Notes: generated from the letters alone by a model not told the origin. A stretch of DNA of 38,253 nt from Methanobacteriota archaeon (GCA_018649825.1 JABIHC010000001.1:1-38253), one strand, 5' to 3'; numbered from the stretch's first letter, positions 16,439 to 25,785 are shown. Translations and numbers: made by a program.

Positions 16439-17443
16439 ATGACAATGGGACATTCAGCAGGTGGAATGGGCGATGCTCGTACCAAAGATTTAATCAATAC
16501 AGTATCAAGCATTTCTCATGGGTTGATGAATGAAGTATCCAAGGTTATTATTGGTAAGGGCGAAAATCTTCGCCGTGTAACTGTAGGAATATTGTCCAAC
16601 GGAAACATGCTCTTAGAAGATTTCCCTGGGCTAGCAAAAACACTGTTAGCAAATACCTTTGCCCGCTCCCTTGGTTGTAAGTTTAAGCGTGTTCAATTCA
16701 CTCCAGATTTGCTTCCAAGTGACATTATGGGAACATATATGTACGACCAAAAATCGGGTGAATTCAAACTTCGTGCAGGACCTCTATTCACAAATATTCT
16801 ACTTGCTGACGAGATAAACCGTGCTCCACCAAAGACACAAGCAGCATTGCTTGAAGCAATGGAAGAAAAACAAGTTACAATTGAAGGTATCACTCACAAA
16901 CTTCCTGCGCCTTTCGTAGTTATGGCTACACAAAATCCTATTGAGCAAGAAGGAACATACCCGCTGCCTGAAGCACAAATGGACCGTTTCTTGATGAAGA
17001 TGAGCATGGGTTATCCAGATCGTGCCGAAGAAAAAGCAATCTTAGCTCGCCGTAAACTACGAGGAAAGGATAAGCACGATGTTGAAGTAATTACCTCTCC
17101 AAAGAAAGTTGTTGCAATGCAAAAAGCACTTGAAACAGTTCATGTTGACCCAGCAATTCTATCATATATTGTTGAAGTTGTACAGCGAACTCGTGAAGAC
17201 CACCGAGTAATTACTGGAGCGAGTCCTCGTGCAAGCCAATCTCTATTCAAGACTGGACGAGCTGCTGCTGCAATCGATGGCAGAGACTATGTTATTCCAG
17301 ATGATATCAAGGGCGTTGCACTGCAAGTTATCAGCCATCGTATTTTGATGAAGCCTGAGGCAAAAATTCGCGGAATTACTGGGAGCCATATTGTGCGAAA
17401 GATTTTGTCCGAAGTACCAGTTCCCGTAATCCAACCTGCTTGA
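16439..17443 (+). CDS. MoxR-type AAA+ ATPase
   Basis: 334 residues. MoxR proteins act as chaperones for protein complexes, often with von Willebrand A partners. Seen: a P-loop in LLEDFPGLAKTLLANTFA (the GLAKT form), FTPDLLPSDIMGTYMYD, Walker B LLADEINRAPPKTQAALLEAMEE, sensor ATQNPIEQEGTYPLPEAQMDRF, and the lid region GASPRASQSL. ATG 16439 is chosen because AGGTGA stands five bases before it; GTG 16430 overlaps that site. No vWA gene follows. The next gene is a ParA-type ATPase 67 bp away. Confidence 0.93.
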   Translation: MTMGHSAGGMGDARTKDLINTVSSISHGLMNEVSKVIIGKGENLRRVTVGILSNGNMLLEDFPGLAKTLLANTFARSLGCKFKRVQFTPDLLPSDIMGTYMYDQKSGEFKLRAGPLFTNILLADEINRAPPKTQAALLEAMEEKQVTIEGITHKLPAPFVVMATQNPIEQEGTYPLPEAQMDRFLMKMSMGYPDRAEEKAILARRKLRGKDKHDVEVITSPKKVVAMQKALETVHVDPAILSYIVEVVQRTREDHRVITGASPRASQSLFKTGRAAAAIDGRDYVIPDDIKGVALQVISHRILMKPEAKIRGITGSHIVRKILSEVPVPVIQPA

Positions 17444-17510
17444 AATTGAAGTATCAAAGCATACTCTTCATAGAGGGCGGCCAACACGTCATTATCCCCG
17501 GAGTGATTAA

Positions 17511-18488
17511 ATGGACCCATACAGAATGGTGATTGCTGTAGCAAACCAAAAAGGTGGTTGTGCAAAAACTACTACTGCGGTAAACCTTGCTACTGCTTTG
17601 GCCGAGGGTAATCCAAAGCAAAGAATCCCGCCCAGCAAAGTGTTATTGGTTGATTTGGACCCACAGGGCAATGTTGCTACTTCTTTTGGAATTGAAAAAA
17701 GAGAACTAAAGCGCACCGTAAATGACCTCCTGATGAATGATGCTGGAGAGGACATGCCAATTACTGAGGAGTTCTTGTTATCGCCCTCTCACCTAACTCG
17801 CTCCATGCGTCGTGCCTGGCGAGCCGAATATCCTGAGCGGAAGCGAGTGCCCAAGCATATCAAAGTTGACAACTTGTGGCTACTGCCTTCTGATATCCAC
17901 CTATCCGGTGCAGAAATTGAATTGTCAACCCGAATCGGTCGAGAAACACGCCTAAAAGAAGCGCTTGCACAAATAGAGGAAGATTTTGATTACATCATTA
18001 TTGACACGCCACCAAGTCTTGGATTACTATCAATAAACGCTCTTGCGGCAGCCCGATGGGTACTCATTCCAGTACAAGCAGAGTTTTATGCACTTGAGGG
18101 CATGAGTCTGTTAATGAATTCAATAAAGTTAGTGCAGAGACGCATTAATCCTCACCTCAAGTTACTTGGAATTGTGATGACGATGATAATGCCGAAATCC
18201 AAACTCTCAACTTCTGTATGCAATGAAGTGCATAAGCACTTCCAAAAACAAGTGTTTAGAACAACTATCCAGCGCTTGGTGAAAATTGCTGAAGCGCCTA
18301 GTGAAGGCTCACCGACTGTAATTTTACATCCCCCCTCAAATAAAGGAGATGGAAAAGGAAGCCATCAATATTGGACTTTAGCAAAAGAAGTCCACCAACG
18401 TGTGCAAATAATTCGCAAGAAGCACGGAATTACTGAAGTTTCTCGACTTCGCCGTGATCGAATTGCTGCACCTGAACTAGCCGAATAA
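17511..18488 (+). CDS. ParA/Soj-type partition ATPase
   Basis: A 325-residue deviant-Walker ATPase. VANQKGGCAKTTTAVNLA carries the signature lysine K14 and P-loop lysine K19 (Ala replaces the usual Gly before it). VDLDPQGNVATSFG and IIIDTPPSLGLLSINALAAA are the switch motifs. VLIPVQAEFYALEGMSLL follows. A 10-residue insert precedes VLLVDLDPQ, and a long stretch lies between residues 68 and 125. The C terminus is rich in Arg/Lys, as expected for DNA contact. ParA proteins move DNA or large complexes along the nucleoid. No ParB is present. Start ATG 17511 has GGAGTGAT upstream. Confidence 0.9.
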   Translation: MDPYRMVIAVANQKGGCAKTTTAVNLATALAEGNPKQRIPPSKVLLVDLDPQGNVATSFGIEKRELKRTVNDLLMNDAGEDMPITEEFLLSPSHLTRSMRRAWRAEYPERKRVPKHIKVDNLWLLPSDIHLSGAEIELSTRIGRETRLKEALAQIEEDFDYIIIDTPPSLGLLSINALAAARWVLIPVQAEFYALEGMSLLMNSIKLVQRRINPHLKLLGIVMTMIMPKSKLSTSVCNEVHKHFQKQVFRTTIQRLVKIAEAPSEGSPTVILHPPSNKGDGKGSHQYWTLAKEVHQRVQIIRKKHGITEVSRLRRDRIAAPELAE

Positions 18489-18634
18489 CCAATTTGCACT
18501 TATTAATTGTATTATTATTCGTGCTCTTTTTTGCATTTGAATATTGGAAAGGACTTGCGAAAAGTAGCAAAATAGCATCCGCTTGAGCCATATCGTCAAA
18601 TAGGGAGAGGAGTTCCTTGGGCTGAGGATTGAAG

Positions 18635-18877
18635 ATGACTGGCGAGGGAATGACATCAGTTAGCGTGAGTTATGAGACGCGAAGACACATTAATACACTA
18701 CGCTCACTTGAAGGGATAAAGAGTGTTGATGCTTGTATCATGAGTCTGGTAAAAGAGCATAAAATGGCAAAAATGCGAGGAGTTACAGACGACTTGAGAG
18801 CCAAGATTGAAGAATTACAAGGCATTGATGCAGACTTACTTATTCAACGACTTGGCCTTTGCCCTTTCCCTGTTTGA
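18635..18877 (+). CDS. Small ribbon-helix-helix-like protein downstream of ParA
   Basis: 80 residues. TSVSVSYETRRHINTLRSLEGIKSVDACI has the beta-strand plus two-helix pattern of ribbon-helix-helix DNA-binding proteins (VxVSxETxxxLxxL, then SxDxxI). A charged helical tail (MRGVTDDLRAKIEELQ) could dimerise or bind ParA. ATG 18635 has TGAGGA six bases upstream. It could be a centromere-binding partner of ParA or an antitoxin-like regulator. The family match is weak. Confidence 0.5.
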   Translation: MTGEGMTSVSVSYETRRHINTLRSLEGIKSVDACIMSLVKEHKMAKMRGVTDDLRAKIEELQGIDADLLIQRLGLCPFPV

Positions 18878-18887
18878 GGTGAGTTTT

Positions 18888-19133
18888 TTGGTTGGTAAGA
18901 GCAGAGCAGTCGCATACAAAATCAATACTGAGCAATTGATTAGAGCCTTATTTGAGGCAACTAGTGATGAAGCAACATTGCTCAACCTTGCTGCATGTGG
19001 AGAAATAGATCTTGTTGCCGAAGGGAAATCATGGAATGCATTTTTGTGGCTAATGCTCAATACTTTTCAAGGAGTTTGGACTCCATTACAATTGGGTGAA
19101 ATGAAAGATTCACTACCTATTAAATTCCGTTGA
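18888..19133 (+). CDS. Small protein of unknown function
   Basis: 81 residues from TTG 18888, chosen because GAGGTGA lies five bases upstream, overlapping the end of the previous gene. The composition is acidic and hydrophobic, with a helix around NTEQLIRALFEATSDEATLLNLAACG and an aromatic stretch WNAFLWLMLNTFQGVW. I do not recognise it. The coupling to the ribbon-helix-helix-like gene suggests the pair is made together, so a toxin/antitoxin or partition accessory role is possible, without direct evidence. Confidence 0.4.
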   Translation: MVGKSRAVAYKINTEQLIRALFEATSDEATLLNLAACGEIDLVAEGKSWNAFLWLMLNTFQGVWTPLQLGEMKDSLPIKFR

Positions 19134-19213
19134 GAAACAGATTGTCCAAAAAAATTGGATGTTGTTCAGTCTTTGATAACCCTGCAACACTTATTCACCC
19201 TGACGGCAATAGC

Positions 19214-19229
19214 ATTGTTTTTGAACAAT
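19214..19229. repeat. Hairpin in the convergent junction
   Basis: ATTGTT-TTTG-AACAAT, a perfect 6-bp stem with a 4-nt loop. It lies in the 246-bp gene-less gap between the convergent plus and minus genes, about 150 bp beyond the TSP3 protein stop. It could be a 3'-end structure for either transcript. Confidence 0.3.
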
Positions 19230-19379
19230 AGTATATATTGAGGCCGCTGGAGAATGGGGGAGTCGCACCTACCAGATTGCAACCATCTAAAGGAATCCAA
19301 TAGTATTCCTCATATTCAGTTTCACCTTGCAAGATGCAAAGAAGATATGTGTTGGCCAAGGGCGGGCTGGAGAGTTGGT

Positions 19380-21896
19380 CTATGAGTTGTCCTTCAACCA
19401 TTGATGGCCATACCAGCGCCACTGCTCTTCTGTCCAACCAGCAGGCAAGCCACCTGAAGGCTGAGGTGGGGCTTCTGGAGGCGCTGAAGAAGCATGTTCT
19501 GCAGTAGTACTTGATTGGGCACCGGCATCTGCCATTTCCTGTACCTCTGGAATTTCGGTGGCCGCTGCGGCACTTGTATCAACAATAGTACTTGTGCCGG
19601 CCATGTCTTCAAGTGAAGAATCATCAGCGGATTCTGCAGTTGGGGCTGAATCAATATCCGGTACTTCCTTTGAATCAATTTCTTCTATTGCATCGCCGGT
19701 TTCATGGCTAATTTCAATCTTCTCAATATCATCATCCCAAAGTTCCTGGTCGATTACCTCGCCTGTTGCTTCAAATACACCGCCGCTTTCGGAAACACTC
19801 AATTCATCCATTGCATGGTCTGGATTGAATCCCTTAACCCCGCCAATTTCAGCAAGCGCCTTACGCTTACGACGAATTTGCTGAATCCCTCCAAACATCA
19901 ATAGAATTGCAGTCAAGGCTACAAATGATAGGCCGCCATATAGCAAAGCATCTTGAATTGCTGAATCAATTGTATCATCATTACTATCATCAACGGGAGT
20001 CTGTGCCCTTAACCAATCTGCATATGAAGAAGGACTTTCCTCTGTTGAAAAATATTCTTGATAATCACTATCTCGCCAAGAACGGCAAGTTAATGATTCA
20101 TCAGTAGTTTCAAGAATACAATGTTGTTCTTCATTTTGAACCGCTGCATTTGAATCATCATAATCAGTACGGCTACCAACACCATCTGAATCTGCGTCAA
20201 GGAATTCCATTGAGTCATTTGGCAAATCATCTCCATAATCTGCATACCCATCACCATCACTATCAATACAACCAAAAGCAGCAGTTGTATCAAATGAAGC
20301 ATCCAAAAAGTGAATTATTATTTTTGTACTTGTTCCGCTAGTTGAAGGGCAGGAGTCTCCCCTTACACCCTCTGAATTATCGCCGTAGCCATCTCCATCT
20401 CGGTCTGACCATTGAGTTGAATCAGTTGGGAAACGGTCGGCGCAATTTATTTGTTGAGATAGACAATCATCAGCAGAGTAGGTCCAATTCTCATCTCCAT
20501 CAGACCAACCATCGGCATCTCCATCTTGGCAACCTCTTCGATCATGTTGGGAAAAACCATTTTGGTTAGGACACGCATCAAAATTTGTTCCACTTGGGTT
20601 ATCCCCATAACCATCTCCATCGGTATCAAGCCATTGTGTGGGGTCATCTGGGTACACATCAGAATGTTCGCCTAAATCATCCCCCCAGCCATCGCCATCT
20701 CTATCGGCATGTTGGTCTCCATTATTTGGGAACAAATCTGCATCGGTGCCGTCTAGATTATCGCCAAAACCATCTCCGTCGGAATCAAGCCATTGTGTGG
20801 GGTCTGAAGGGAAGGCATCGCTATTATTTCCTTCACTATTATCTCCCCAACCATCACCATCCGAATCATCCCACTGAGTTGAGTCATTTGGGAAAATATC
20901 AATACTATCTGTAATTCCATCTCCATCGGTATCAAGATCAAATAATCGAACCCAGGTATTGGTTGACAAGGCCGAAACAACATACAACTCTCCTCGTGAG
21001 CCGCGCTGGGTTGAAATTGTTGTACCCATTGTTTGTAAATTTTCCTTTTCACTCAAAGAGGAGGATTCAAGAACCCAAAGTGATTGCATTTGGACTGAAC
21101 CAATATACAATTCATTATCATTTTCTGAAATTTCTAAAAAGTCTAGTTTTGAAGATGATGATGCTAATTGAATGGACATCAAACTCCAGTCTGATATTTG
21201 CCACTTGGCAACCTCTCCTCCACTAGTTATTGCATATAGAAAAGTCTCAGTAGAATCGATTTCAATGGAAGTTATTCCATTATTCATTGTGAGAACTTGT
21301 GCTGGCTGGCTATCGGAAAAATCATGAATGAATACATTGTTATCATTTCCTGAAGTTATTACTCTGCCATCCGATAATACTTCCACATCAGTTATTCCGC
21401 CGAGGTGGAAATCAGTTTGGTCGCCATCGGCCAATGCGGTATTCCCGCGGTATTCTGTTGCTGCGCGTGAATCAACTGCCCCTCCAACCCACATATCCGC
21501 ATCAATATCGAAATCAATTGATGAAACTGAATTATTTGAAGTACTTAGGTTGTTATTCACTTCTTGCAGAACCATATTTACCATTAAGGCCCCGCTTGAA
21601 TGTCCAATTGCAAGCCAATTATTTTGTGAATCCAAAACACCTACTTTAACTGTAACACCCAAAGAAATATTCCATAGAGGGGTATGCACTCCGTCATTTA
21701 CTGCAAAATATGTGAGTTCTCCGATGCTATTTACAAATACTGCATCACCAGATATTGTGTTTTCGTAAACTATCCCTCTACCTGAAAAACCATCTGCAGT
21801 TCCAGCATCCAATAGCCCATCAGCAGAAACAGATGATGCTAAAGTTGCCATAGGCAATAAAATCATGACTGCAAGGAAAATCCTAACTCGGTGCAT
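19380..21896 (-). CDS. Surface protein with thrombospondin type-3 repeats and membrane anchor
   Basis: 838 residues. A signal peptide (FLAVMILLPMATLASSVSA) is followed by a beta-propeller-like region of about 300 residues (VNSIGELTYFAV, VLSDGRVITSGNDNNVFIHD). Next come at least nine DxDxDG calcium-binding repeats, such as DTDGDGITD, DSDGDGWGD and DADSDGVGS, separated by FPNDxTQW-type spacers. A membrane helix (LSFVALTAILLMFGGI) and the basic RRKRKA follow, then an acidic cytoplasmic tail ending in GWTEEQWRWYGHQWL. Topology is outside-in with one pass. It probably stabilises or decorates the cell surface. The gene lies 79 bp after the coiled-coil gene in the same direction. Confidence 0.85.
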   Translation of the reverse strand: MHRVRIFLAVMILLPMATLASSVSADGLLDAGTADGFSGRGIVYENTISGDAVFVNSIGELTYFAVNDGVHTPLWNISLGVTVKVGVLDSQNNWLAIGHSSGALMVNMVLQEVNNNLSTSNNSVSSIDFDIDADMWVGGAVDSRAATEYRGNTALADGDQTDFHLGGITDVEVLSDGRVITSGNDNNVFIHDFSDSQPAQVLTMNNGITSIEIDSTETFLYAITSGGEVAKWQISDWSLMSIQLASSSSKLDFLEISENDNELYIGSVQMQSLWVLESSSLSEKENLQTMGTTISTQRGSRGELYVVSALSTNTWVRLFDLDTDGDGITDSIDIFPNDSTQWDDSDGDGWGDNSEGNNSDAFPSDPTQWLDSDGDGFGDNLDGTDADLFPNNGDQHADRDGDGWGDDLGEHSDVYPDDPTQWLDTDGDGYGDNPSGTNFDACPNQNGFSQHDRRGCQDGDADGWSDGDENWTYSADDCLSQQINCADRFPTDSTQWSDRDGDGYGDNSEGVRGDSCPSTSGTSTKIIIHFLDASFDTTAAFGCIDSDGDGYADYGDDLPNDSMEFLDADSDGVGSRTDYDDSNAAVQNEEQHCILETTDESLTCRSWRDSDYQEYFSTEESPSSYADWLRAQTPVDDSNDDTIDSAIQDALLYGGLSFVALTAILLMFGGIQQIRRKRKALAEIGGVKGFNPDHAMDELSVSESGGVFEATGEVIDQELWDDDIEKIEISHETGDAIEEIDSKEVPDIDSAPTAESADDSSLEDMAGTSTIVDTSAAAATEIPEVQEMADAGAQSSTTAEHASSAPPEAPPQPSGGLPAGWTEEQWRWYGHQWLKDNS

Positions 21897-21975
21897 GATA
21901 ATCCATTAGGCTTACACACTTGAAAGGAACGGCTACGTGTTAATCGAGAAGAAGATGAATTGAATACAATTTTCA

Positions 21976-24801
21976 CTACTCTTCTTCACTTGAAGCGATG
22001 ACTAACGGTTTAAGAGTCGCCACAGGTTTTAATGTTGCAGTAGTAGGTTTCTTTGAAACTGGCATTAATTTCGTTTTTGTAGGAGGTTTACCAGTACCTG
22101 AACTTGGAGGAGGGCCTCTGCGGCCAGATTGTGGTTTACCGGCACCTGAACTTGGAGGAGGACCTCTTCTGCCAGAGGTTGGCCGGCTAGTGCTTGAAGA
22201 CGGAGGAGTTCCTCTTTTCTTCGGTTGAAGAATACTTACTGGAGTTAGGGAAGATGAGGAAGATGGTCGCTCAGATGAACTCTTGCTCGGACCAAGTATT
22301 TTTGTTGTAACTGGCCTCAATACAGAGGTTGAAGCGCTTGGAGATGATGATGAACCCTTGCTCGGACCAAGTATTTTTGTTGTAACTGGCCTCAATACAG
22401 AGGTTGAAGCGCTTGGAGATGAATTACCCTTCATCATTGAATCAGCAACTAAATCACTCATGTCAGGTTCAAGTTCCGCTACAACTTCATCAATAGATTT
22501 CAAATGCTGATTACTCAAACCTTCGCCTACCTCAGGTTCCAATACAGGTTCTGGTTTTTGAGCGTCTTCCATTTCAGCGGCGAGGTTGGAAAGATTGAAC
22601 GGCGTTGAAGGGAGGACCTTCACTTCATTTTCCGGCAGTGGTGCTGGCAGTGGTGCTGGCAGTGGTTGTTGTGAAGTCAAGTCTTGCTCTATTGGTTGAA
22701 TAGGAGTAATGGGTTGACGTACCTTTGGTGAAACCGGTTGAGGCAGGTTCCCAGAGGGGCTAGGCCCAGATATTGGTTGATGCACTGGGCGCAACATGCC
22801 TTGATTTTGACCTAATGCGCCTCCGCCCCCAAGATTACTTGGAGGGGTGCCAAGAGGTTGCCTAACTTGCCTTGTAGGCGCGCCTGGCATTGAGCCTGCT
22901 AACGAGGATAATTGCTGCCTATCTCTTCTTCCACCGGCTGCTCCAAAGGCTGAAGGGCGGGCTCCAAGAGCACTAGGGTCACTAGTACCTCCCATTAGCC
23001 CAGGGCTGGCTGGATTATTTCCTGCAATGGCCTCAAGCCATCCTGAACGCTTTTCCATTCTCGAGCCGTCGTCCCTCAAATCACGGTATTCTGCTTCCTT
23101 TTCTTTGAAGCGACTTTCATCTTCATCAATTTCGCCCTGTATTTGATTTTCAACGGCTTCCTTCATTTTTGACTCAGCCATTTCACGGAAATTGTCCATT
23201 TGCTCAGTTAAGTTTGCCAAACGGTCACGGATTTCAGCGCGCTTGATTCCCAATTGCGCCTCTATTTCTGCTCTAATCTGTGATTCCTTACGACGGATTT
23301 CTACAAGTGCCTTGTTGCGCATGATTTCTTCTCTCTTAGAGAGTTGACGTTCAAGTTGTTCGGCAACCTCGACTTCCTTTGAATCTCTAAAGGATTTAAG
23401 GCGCTCTTCCATATTGACTTCAAGTTCAAGTGTAGTTTCGTCGCGAATTAGGTCAAGATCGGTTTCAAATGTTAGCCTCTCATTGCGCAGAGTAGCATCA
23501 ATTTCAGACATTATTGCCTTTCTTGCAGCTTGTTCTCTACTTAGGAATTCTGTTTCAAGACGTTCTGTCCAGTCAACTTTCTCATCTTCAAAGGTGGATG
23601 TTAAATTAGCACGAAGTTCATTTTCTTGATCATAACGGAAGCGAGAAAGACGATTCTGAATTTCAGCCTCACGGGACATTCTGTATGCTGAAAATTCTTC
23701 CTTCATTCGCCTTGAATGTTCTTCTTCTAACTCATCGTTGAGTTTGCGAGTAATATCATCAACTGCTTGAGAGAATGAAAGGTCAAATTTCTCACGAAGT
23801 CGAGATTTCCTTCCTTCAAGGCGGTCTGCATAGTCCTCGGATAAATTTTTGTTAATGTGAATTCTCAATTCATCACGACGGCGAGCAACTGCCATTTCGA
23901 CATCTTCACGCATTCGTTGCTCCAGGTCTTGTGTTTCATCGCGTAATCGTCCTTCCAACTCACCTTGAATTTCACGAGCAATTTCCTCCTCAAGGCGATG
24001 ACTTCGGCGCTCATATTCGGCACGAAGGCGAGATTCCCTTTGGCGCATTTTTCCTTGTAATTGTGATTCTAGTCGCTTTCGAATTCCTCGACGCAACTGA
24101 TCTTCTCGTTCTGCAAGGCGCGAAACATGTTCATCTTCTAATGAAGTGATCTCAGATTTTTCAAAATCCTTGAAGCGAATGTCTAATTCATGTTCAATAT
24201 CCCCTTCTGCCTGACGAATTTTGCTCTGCAATTCTTCATTGAATTCTATTTCTAAACGTTGGCGCTGAAAATCAATTCGCTTTCGGTATTCATCATTGAC
24301 ATCTTGTTCAAGTCGGGCGCGGATACGGTCTCGGTGCTCTTCAAGGCGACGTTCTTGCTCAACATCTAATTGATCGCGAAGAACTTCCTGCTCTCTCTCT
24401 AAGCGCAGATTTAATTGTTGACGAAGATTATTTTCTTCCTTTTGCAGTGTTTCAGTTTCCAATTGCGATAATTCGGATTCCATCTCTTGGCGCATCTCAC
24501 GCTCCAATTGTTCAATGGTCATATTATGTTGATTCTCAAGTTCAGTTGTAATGGCCTGTTGCATTGAGGCAATTCTCTCTGATTGCGCCTTCAATTTAAG
24601 ACGCCTATCTCTGCGTAATCGTGAGCGGAGTCGCTCTTCCTCACGGAATCGTGCTGAGCGATTAGTCGCTCCATCAAGAGTTGAGGATGAAGAACTGGTT
24701 AAATTAGAACGCAAAGATGCCAAACTTAGATTGTCACCCTCGGTTATTCTCTTTCGAATTTCCTCAAGAGAGGTCATCTGATTGCTGTCGCTAACACCCA
24801 T
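21976..24801 (-). CDS. Long cytoplasmic coiled-coil protein with Pro/Ser-rich tail
   Basis: 941 residues from ATG 24801; GTG 24828 and ATG 24774 are also possible. There is no signal or membrane segment. About residues 40-590 are an almost unbroken Arg/Glu-rich coiled coil with heptad character (EREMRQEMESELSQLE, RLEEEIAREIQGELEGRL). The last 350 residues are Gly/Pro/Ser-rich, with short repeats (PLPAPLPAPL, GRRGPPPSSG) and a duplicated 25-residue unit. This composition suggests a rod- or filament-like cytoplasmic scaffold with a flexible tail. Homology to named cytoskeletal proteins is not claimed. Confidence 0.8.
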   Translation of the reverse strand: MGVSDSNQMTSLEEIRKRITEGDNLSLASLRSNLTSSSSSTLDGATNRSARFREEERLRSRLRRDRRLKLKAQSERIASMQQAITTELENQHNMTIEQLEREMRQEMESELSQLETETLQKEENNLRQQLNLRLEREQEVLRDQLDVEQERRLEEHRDRIRARLEQDVNDEYRKRIDFQRQRLEIEFNEELQSKIRQAEGDIEHELDIRFKDFEKSEITSLEDEHVSRLAEREDQLRRGIRKRLESQLQGKMRQRESRLRAEYERRSHRLEEEIAREIQGELEGRLRDETQDLEQRMREDVEMAVARRRDELRIHINKNLSEDYADRLEGRKSRLREKFDLSFSQAVDDITRKLNDELEEEHSRRMKEEFSAYRMSREAEIQNRLSRFRYDQENELRANLTSTFEDEKVDWTERLETEFLSREQAARKAIMSEIDATLRNERLTFETDLDLIRDETTLELEVNMEERLKSFRDSKEVEVAEQLERQLSKREEIMRNKALVEIRRKESQIRAEIEAQLGIKRAEIRDRLANLTEQMDNFREMAESKMKEAVENQIQGEIDEDESRFKEKEAEYRDLRDDGSRMEKRSGWLEAIAGNNPASPGLMGGTSDPSALGARPSAFGAAGGRRDRQQLSSLAGSMPGAPTRQVRQPLGTPPSNLGGGGALGQNQGMLRPVHQPISGPSPSGNLPQPVSPKVRQPITPIQPIEQDLTSQQPLPAPLPAPLPENEVKVLPSTPFNLSNLAAEMEDAQKPEPVLEPEVGEGLSNQHLKSIDEVVAELEPDMSDLVADSMMKGNSSPSASTSVLRPVTTKILGPSKGSSSSPSASTSVLRPVTTKILGPSKSSSERPSSSSSLTPVSILQPKKRGTPPSSSTSRPTSGRRGPPPSSGAGKPQSGRRGPPPSSGTGKPPTKTKLMPVSKKPTTATLKPVATLKPLVIASSEEE
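22097..22240 (-). repeat. Three 48-bp repeats in the coiled-coil gene tail
   Basis: Related 48-bp units start near 22097, 22145 and 22193 and encode the 16-residue GRRGPPPSSGxGKPxS-type motif. The first two are close copies and the third is divergent. They lie inside the Pro/Ser-rich C-terminal coding region. Confidence 0.7.
22274..22422 (-). repeat. Near-perfect 75-bp tandem duplication
   Basis: 22274-22347 and 22349-22422 differ at one base over 74 bp (period 75 bp, 25 codons), in frame. They encode two copies of SPSASTSVLRPVTTKILGPSK. Synonymous positions are unchanged, which implies a recent duplication. Confidence 0.9.
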
Positions 24802-24903
24802 GGGCACCCATCCCGAATAGTATCGCACTTTACCACTACATAAGTTAGAGGGGTTATCAATGGGGATAAATGGCTGCTTTGATACCTTCGCATAATCTCC
24901 ATA

Positions 24904-25785
24904 TTATTCAGAAGAATCATTTTGCAGAGGAGGACAAATACTCGACCCAAAAACAATGTATCCAACACAAAGAAGGAAAGAAATGCCAAAGAATACCATG
25001 GTACCCACTCCTGCTGCCTCCTCAATCATTCTAATATTTCCCATTGAATAGCGTAATTGAAGAATTGTTCCAGCCAACAAACTTCCTAGGGAAACTATTG
25101 ACAACCACATTGGGATTCCACTCTTTAATTTTGAAAGGCGGCGGTCAGAAATCATCATTGAACCTGAAAAAAACATTGCTGGGATGATTAAGAAATCGCC
25201 CCACGGCTTATTCTCGCCAACTCCCCAGCACACATCGCATTCCCAAGTGGTCAATCCAGGTCCAATACCTGAAGAAGGCTGAAGCCAAATGAAACTTGAA
25301 AGTGAGAGGAGGAAAATTGCATTTCCTGGCGAAGAAAGGCCTGTAAACCATGGAAATGATGACCCTGTGTCATGCTCAAATCTAGCCAAGCGTAACATAC
25401 CGGCAGCAATCACCCAGCTGCAGGCAATTGCAAGCCCTAGCGTCCAAAAAGGAGTTGCTTCTCCCATTCGTCCAAAAAGCACAAAAATTAGCAAACTTGG
25501 TGCTACTGCAAAAGATAAGCAATCAGACATAATATCAAGGCTACCGCCGAGAAGTTGGTGCTTTGAGTATTTTCTTGCCACAGGACCATCAATAACATCG
25601 CCAATCATTGAAATGATAATACACAATTGCGCCGCCCATAAATACTCGCTACGAATACCGGATTGGTATGGATTTCTAAGATCATCAACTGCGAGAATAA
25701 TGAACAAAATGGATAAGGTGCCAAAAAGAGCATTTGTAAGCGTAATATAATCGGCTATGCCCATCATTCTAAATGTGGTACGCAC
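24904..25785 (-). CDS. CDP-alcohol phosphatidyltransferase (phosphatidylserine/archaetidylserine synthase type)
   Basis: A 293-residue membrane enzyme that joins a CDP-activated lipid to a polar alcohol. The family motif DGx2ARx8Gx3Dx3D is exact: D66 G67, A70 R71, G80, D84, D88. About eight hydrophobic helices follow. The GTG start at 25785 is supported by a strong GGAGGG six bases upstream. Size and helix count fit the phosphatidylserine-synthase-like branch; the headgroup (serine, inositol phosphate or glycerol phosphate) is uncertain. In an archaeon the lipid would be CDP-archaeol. The coiled-coil gene follows 102 bp downstream. Confidence 0.88.
   Translation of the reverse strand: MRTTFRMMGIADYITLTNALFGTLSILFIILAVDDLRNPYQSGIRSEYLWAAQLCIIISMIGDVIDGPVARKYSKHQLLGGSLDIMSDCLSFAVAPSLLIFVLFGRMGEATPFWTLGLAIACSWVIAAGMLRLARFEHDTGSSFPWFTGLSSPGNAIFLLSLSSFIWLQPSSGIGPGLTTWECDVCWGVGENKPWGDFLIIPAMFFSGSMMISDRRLSKLKSGIPMWLSIVSLGSLLAGTILQLRYSMGNIRMIEEAAGVGTMVFFGISFLLCVGYIVFGSSICPPLQNDSSE

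Noticed and set aside
19195-19437. Minus-strand open frame of 80 codons past the end of the TSP3 protein
   Set aside because: It overlaps the C-terminal Trp motif of the real gene in another frame. I considered a frameshifted extension, but the upstream protein ends cleanly at its usual C-terminal motif.
20342-20914. Long open frames opposite the DxDxDG repeats
   Set aside because: His/Asn/Pro-rich shadows produced by the repeated Asp codons on the other strand.
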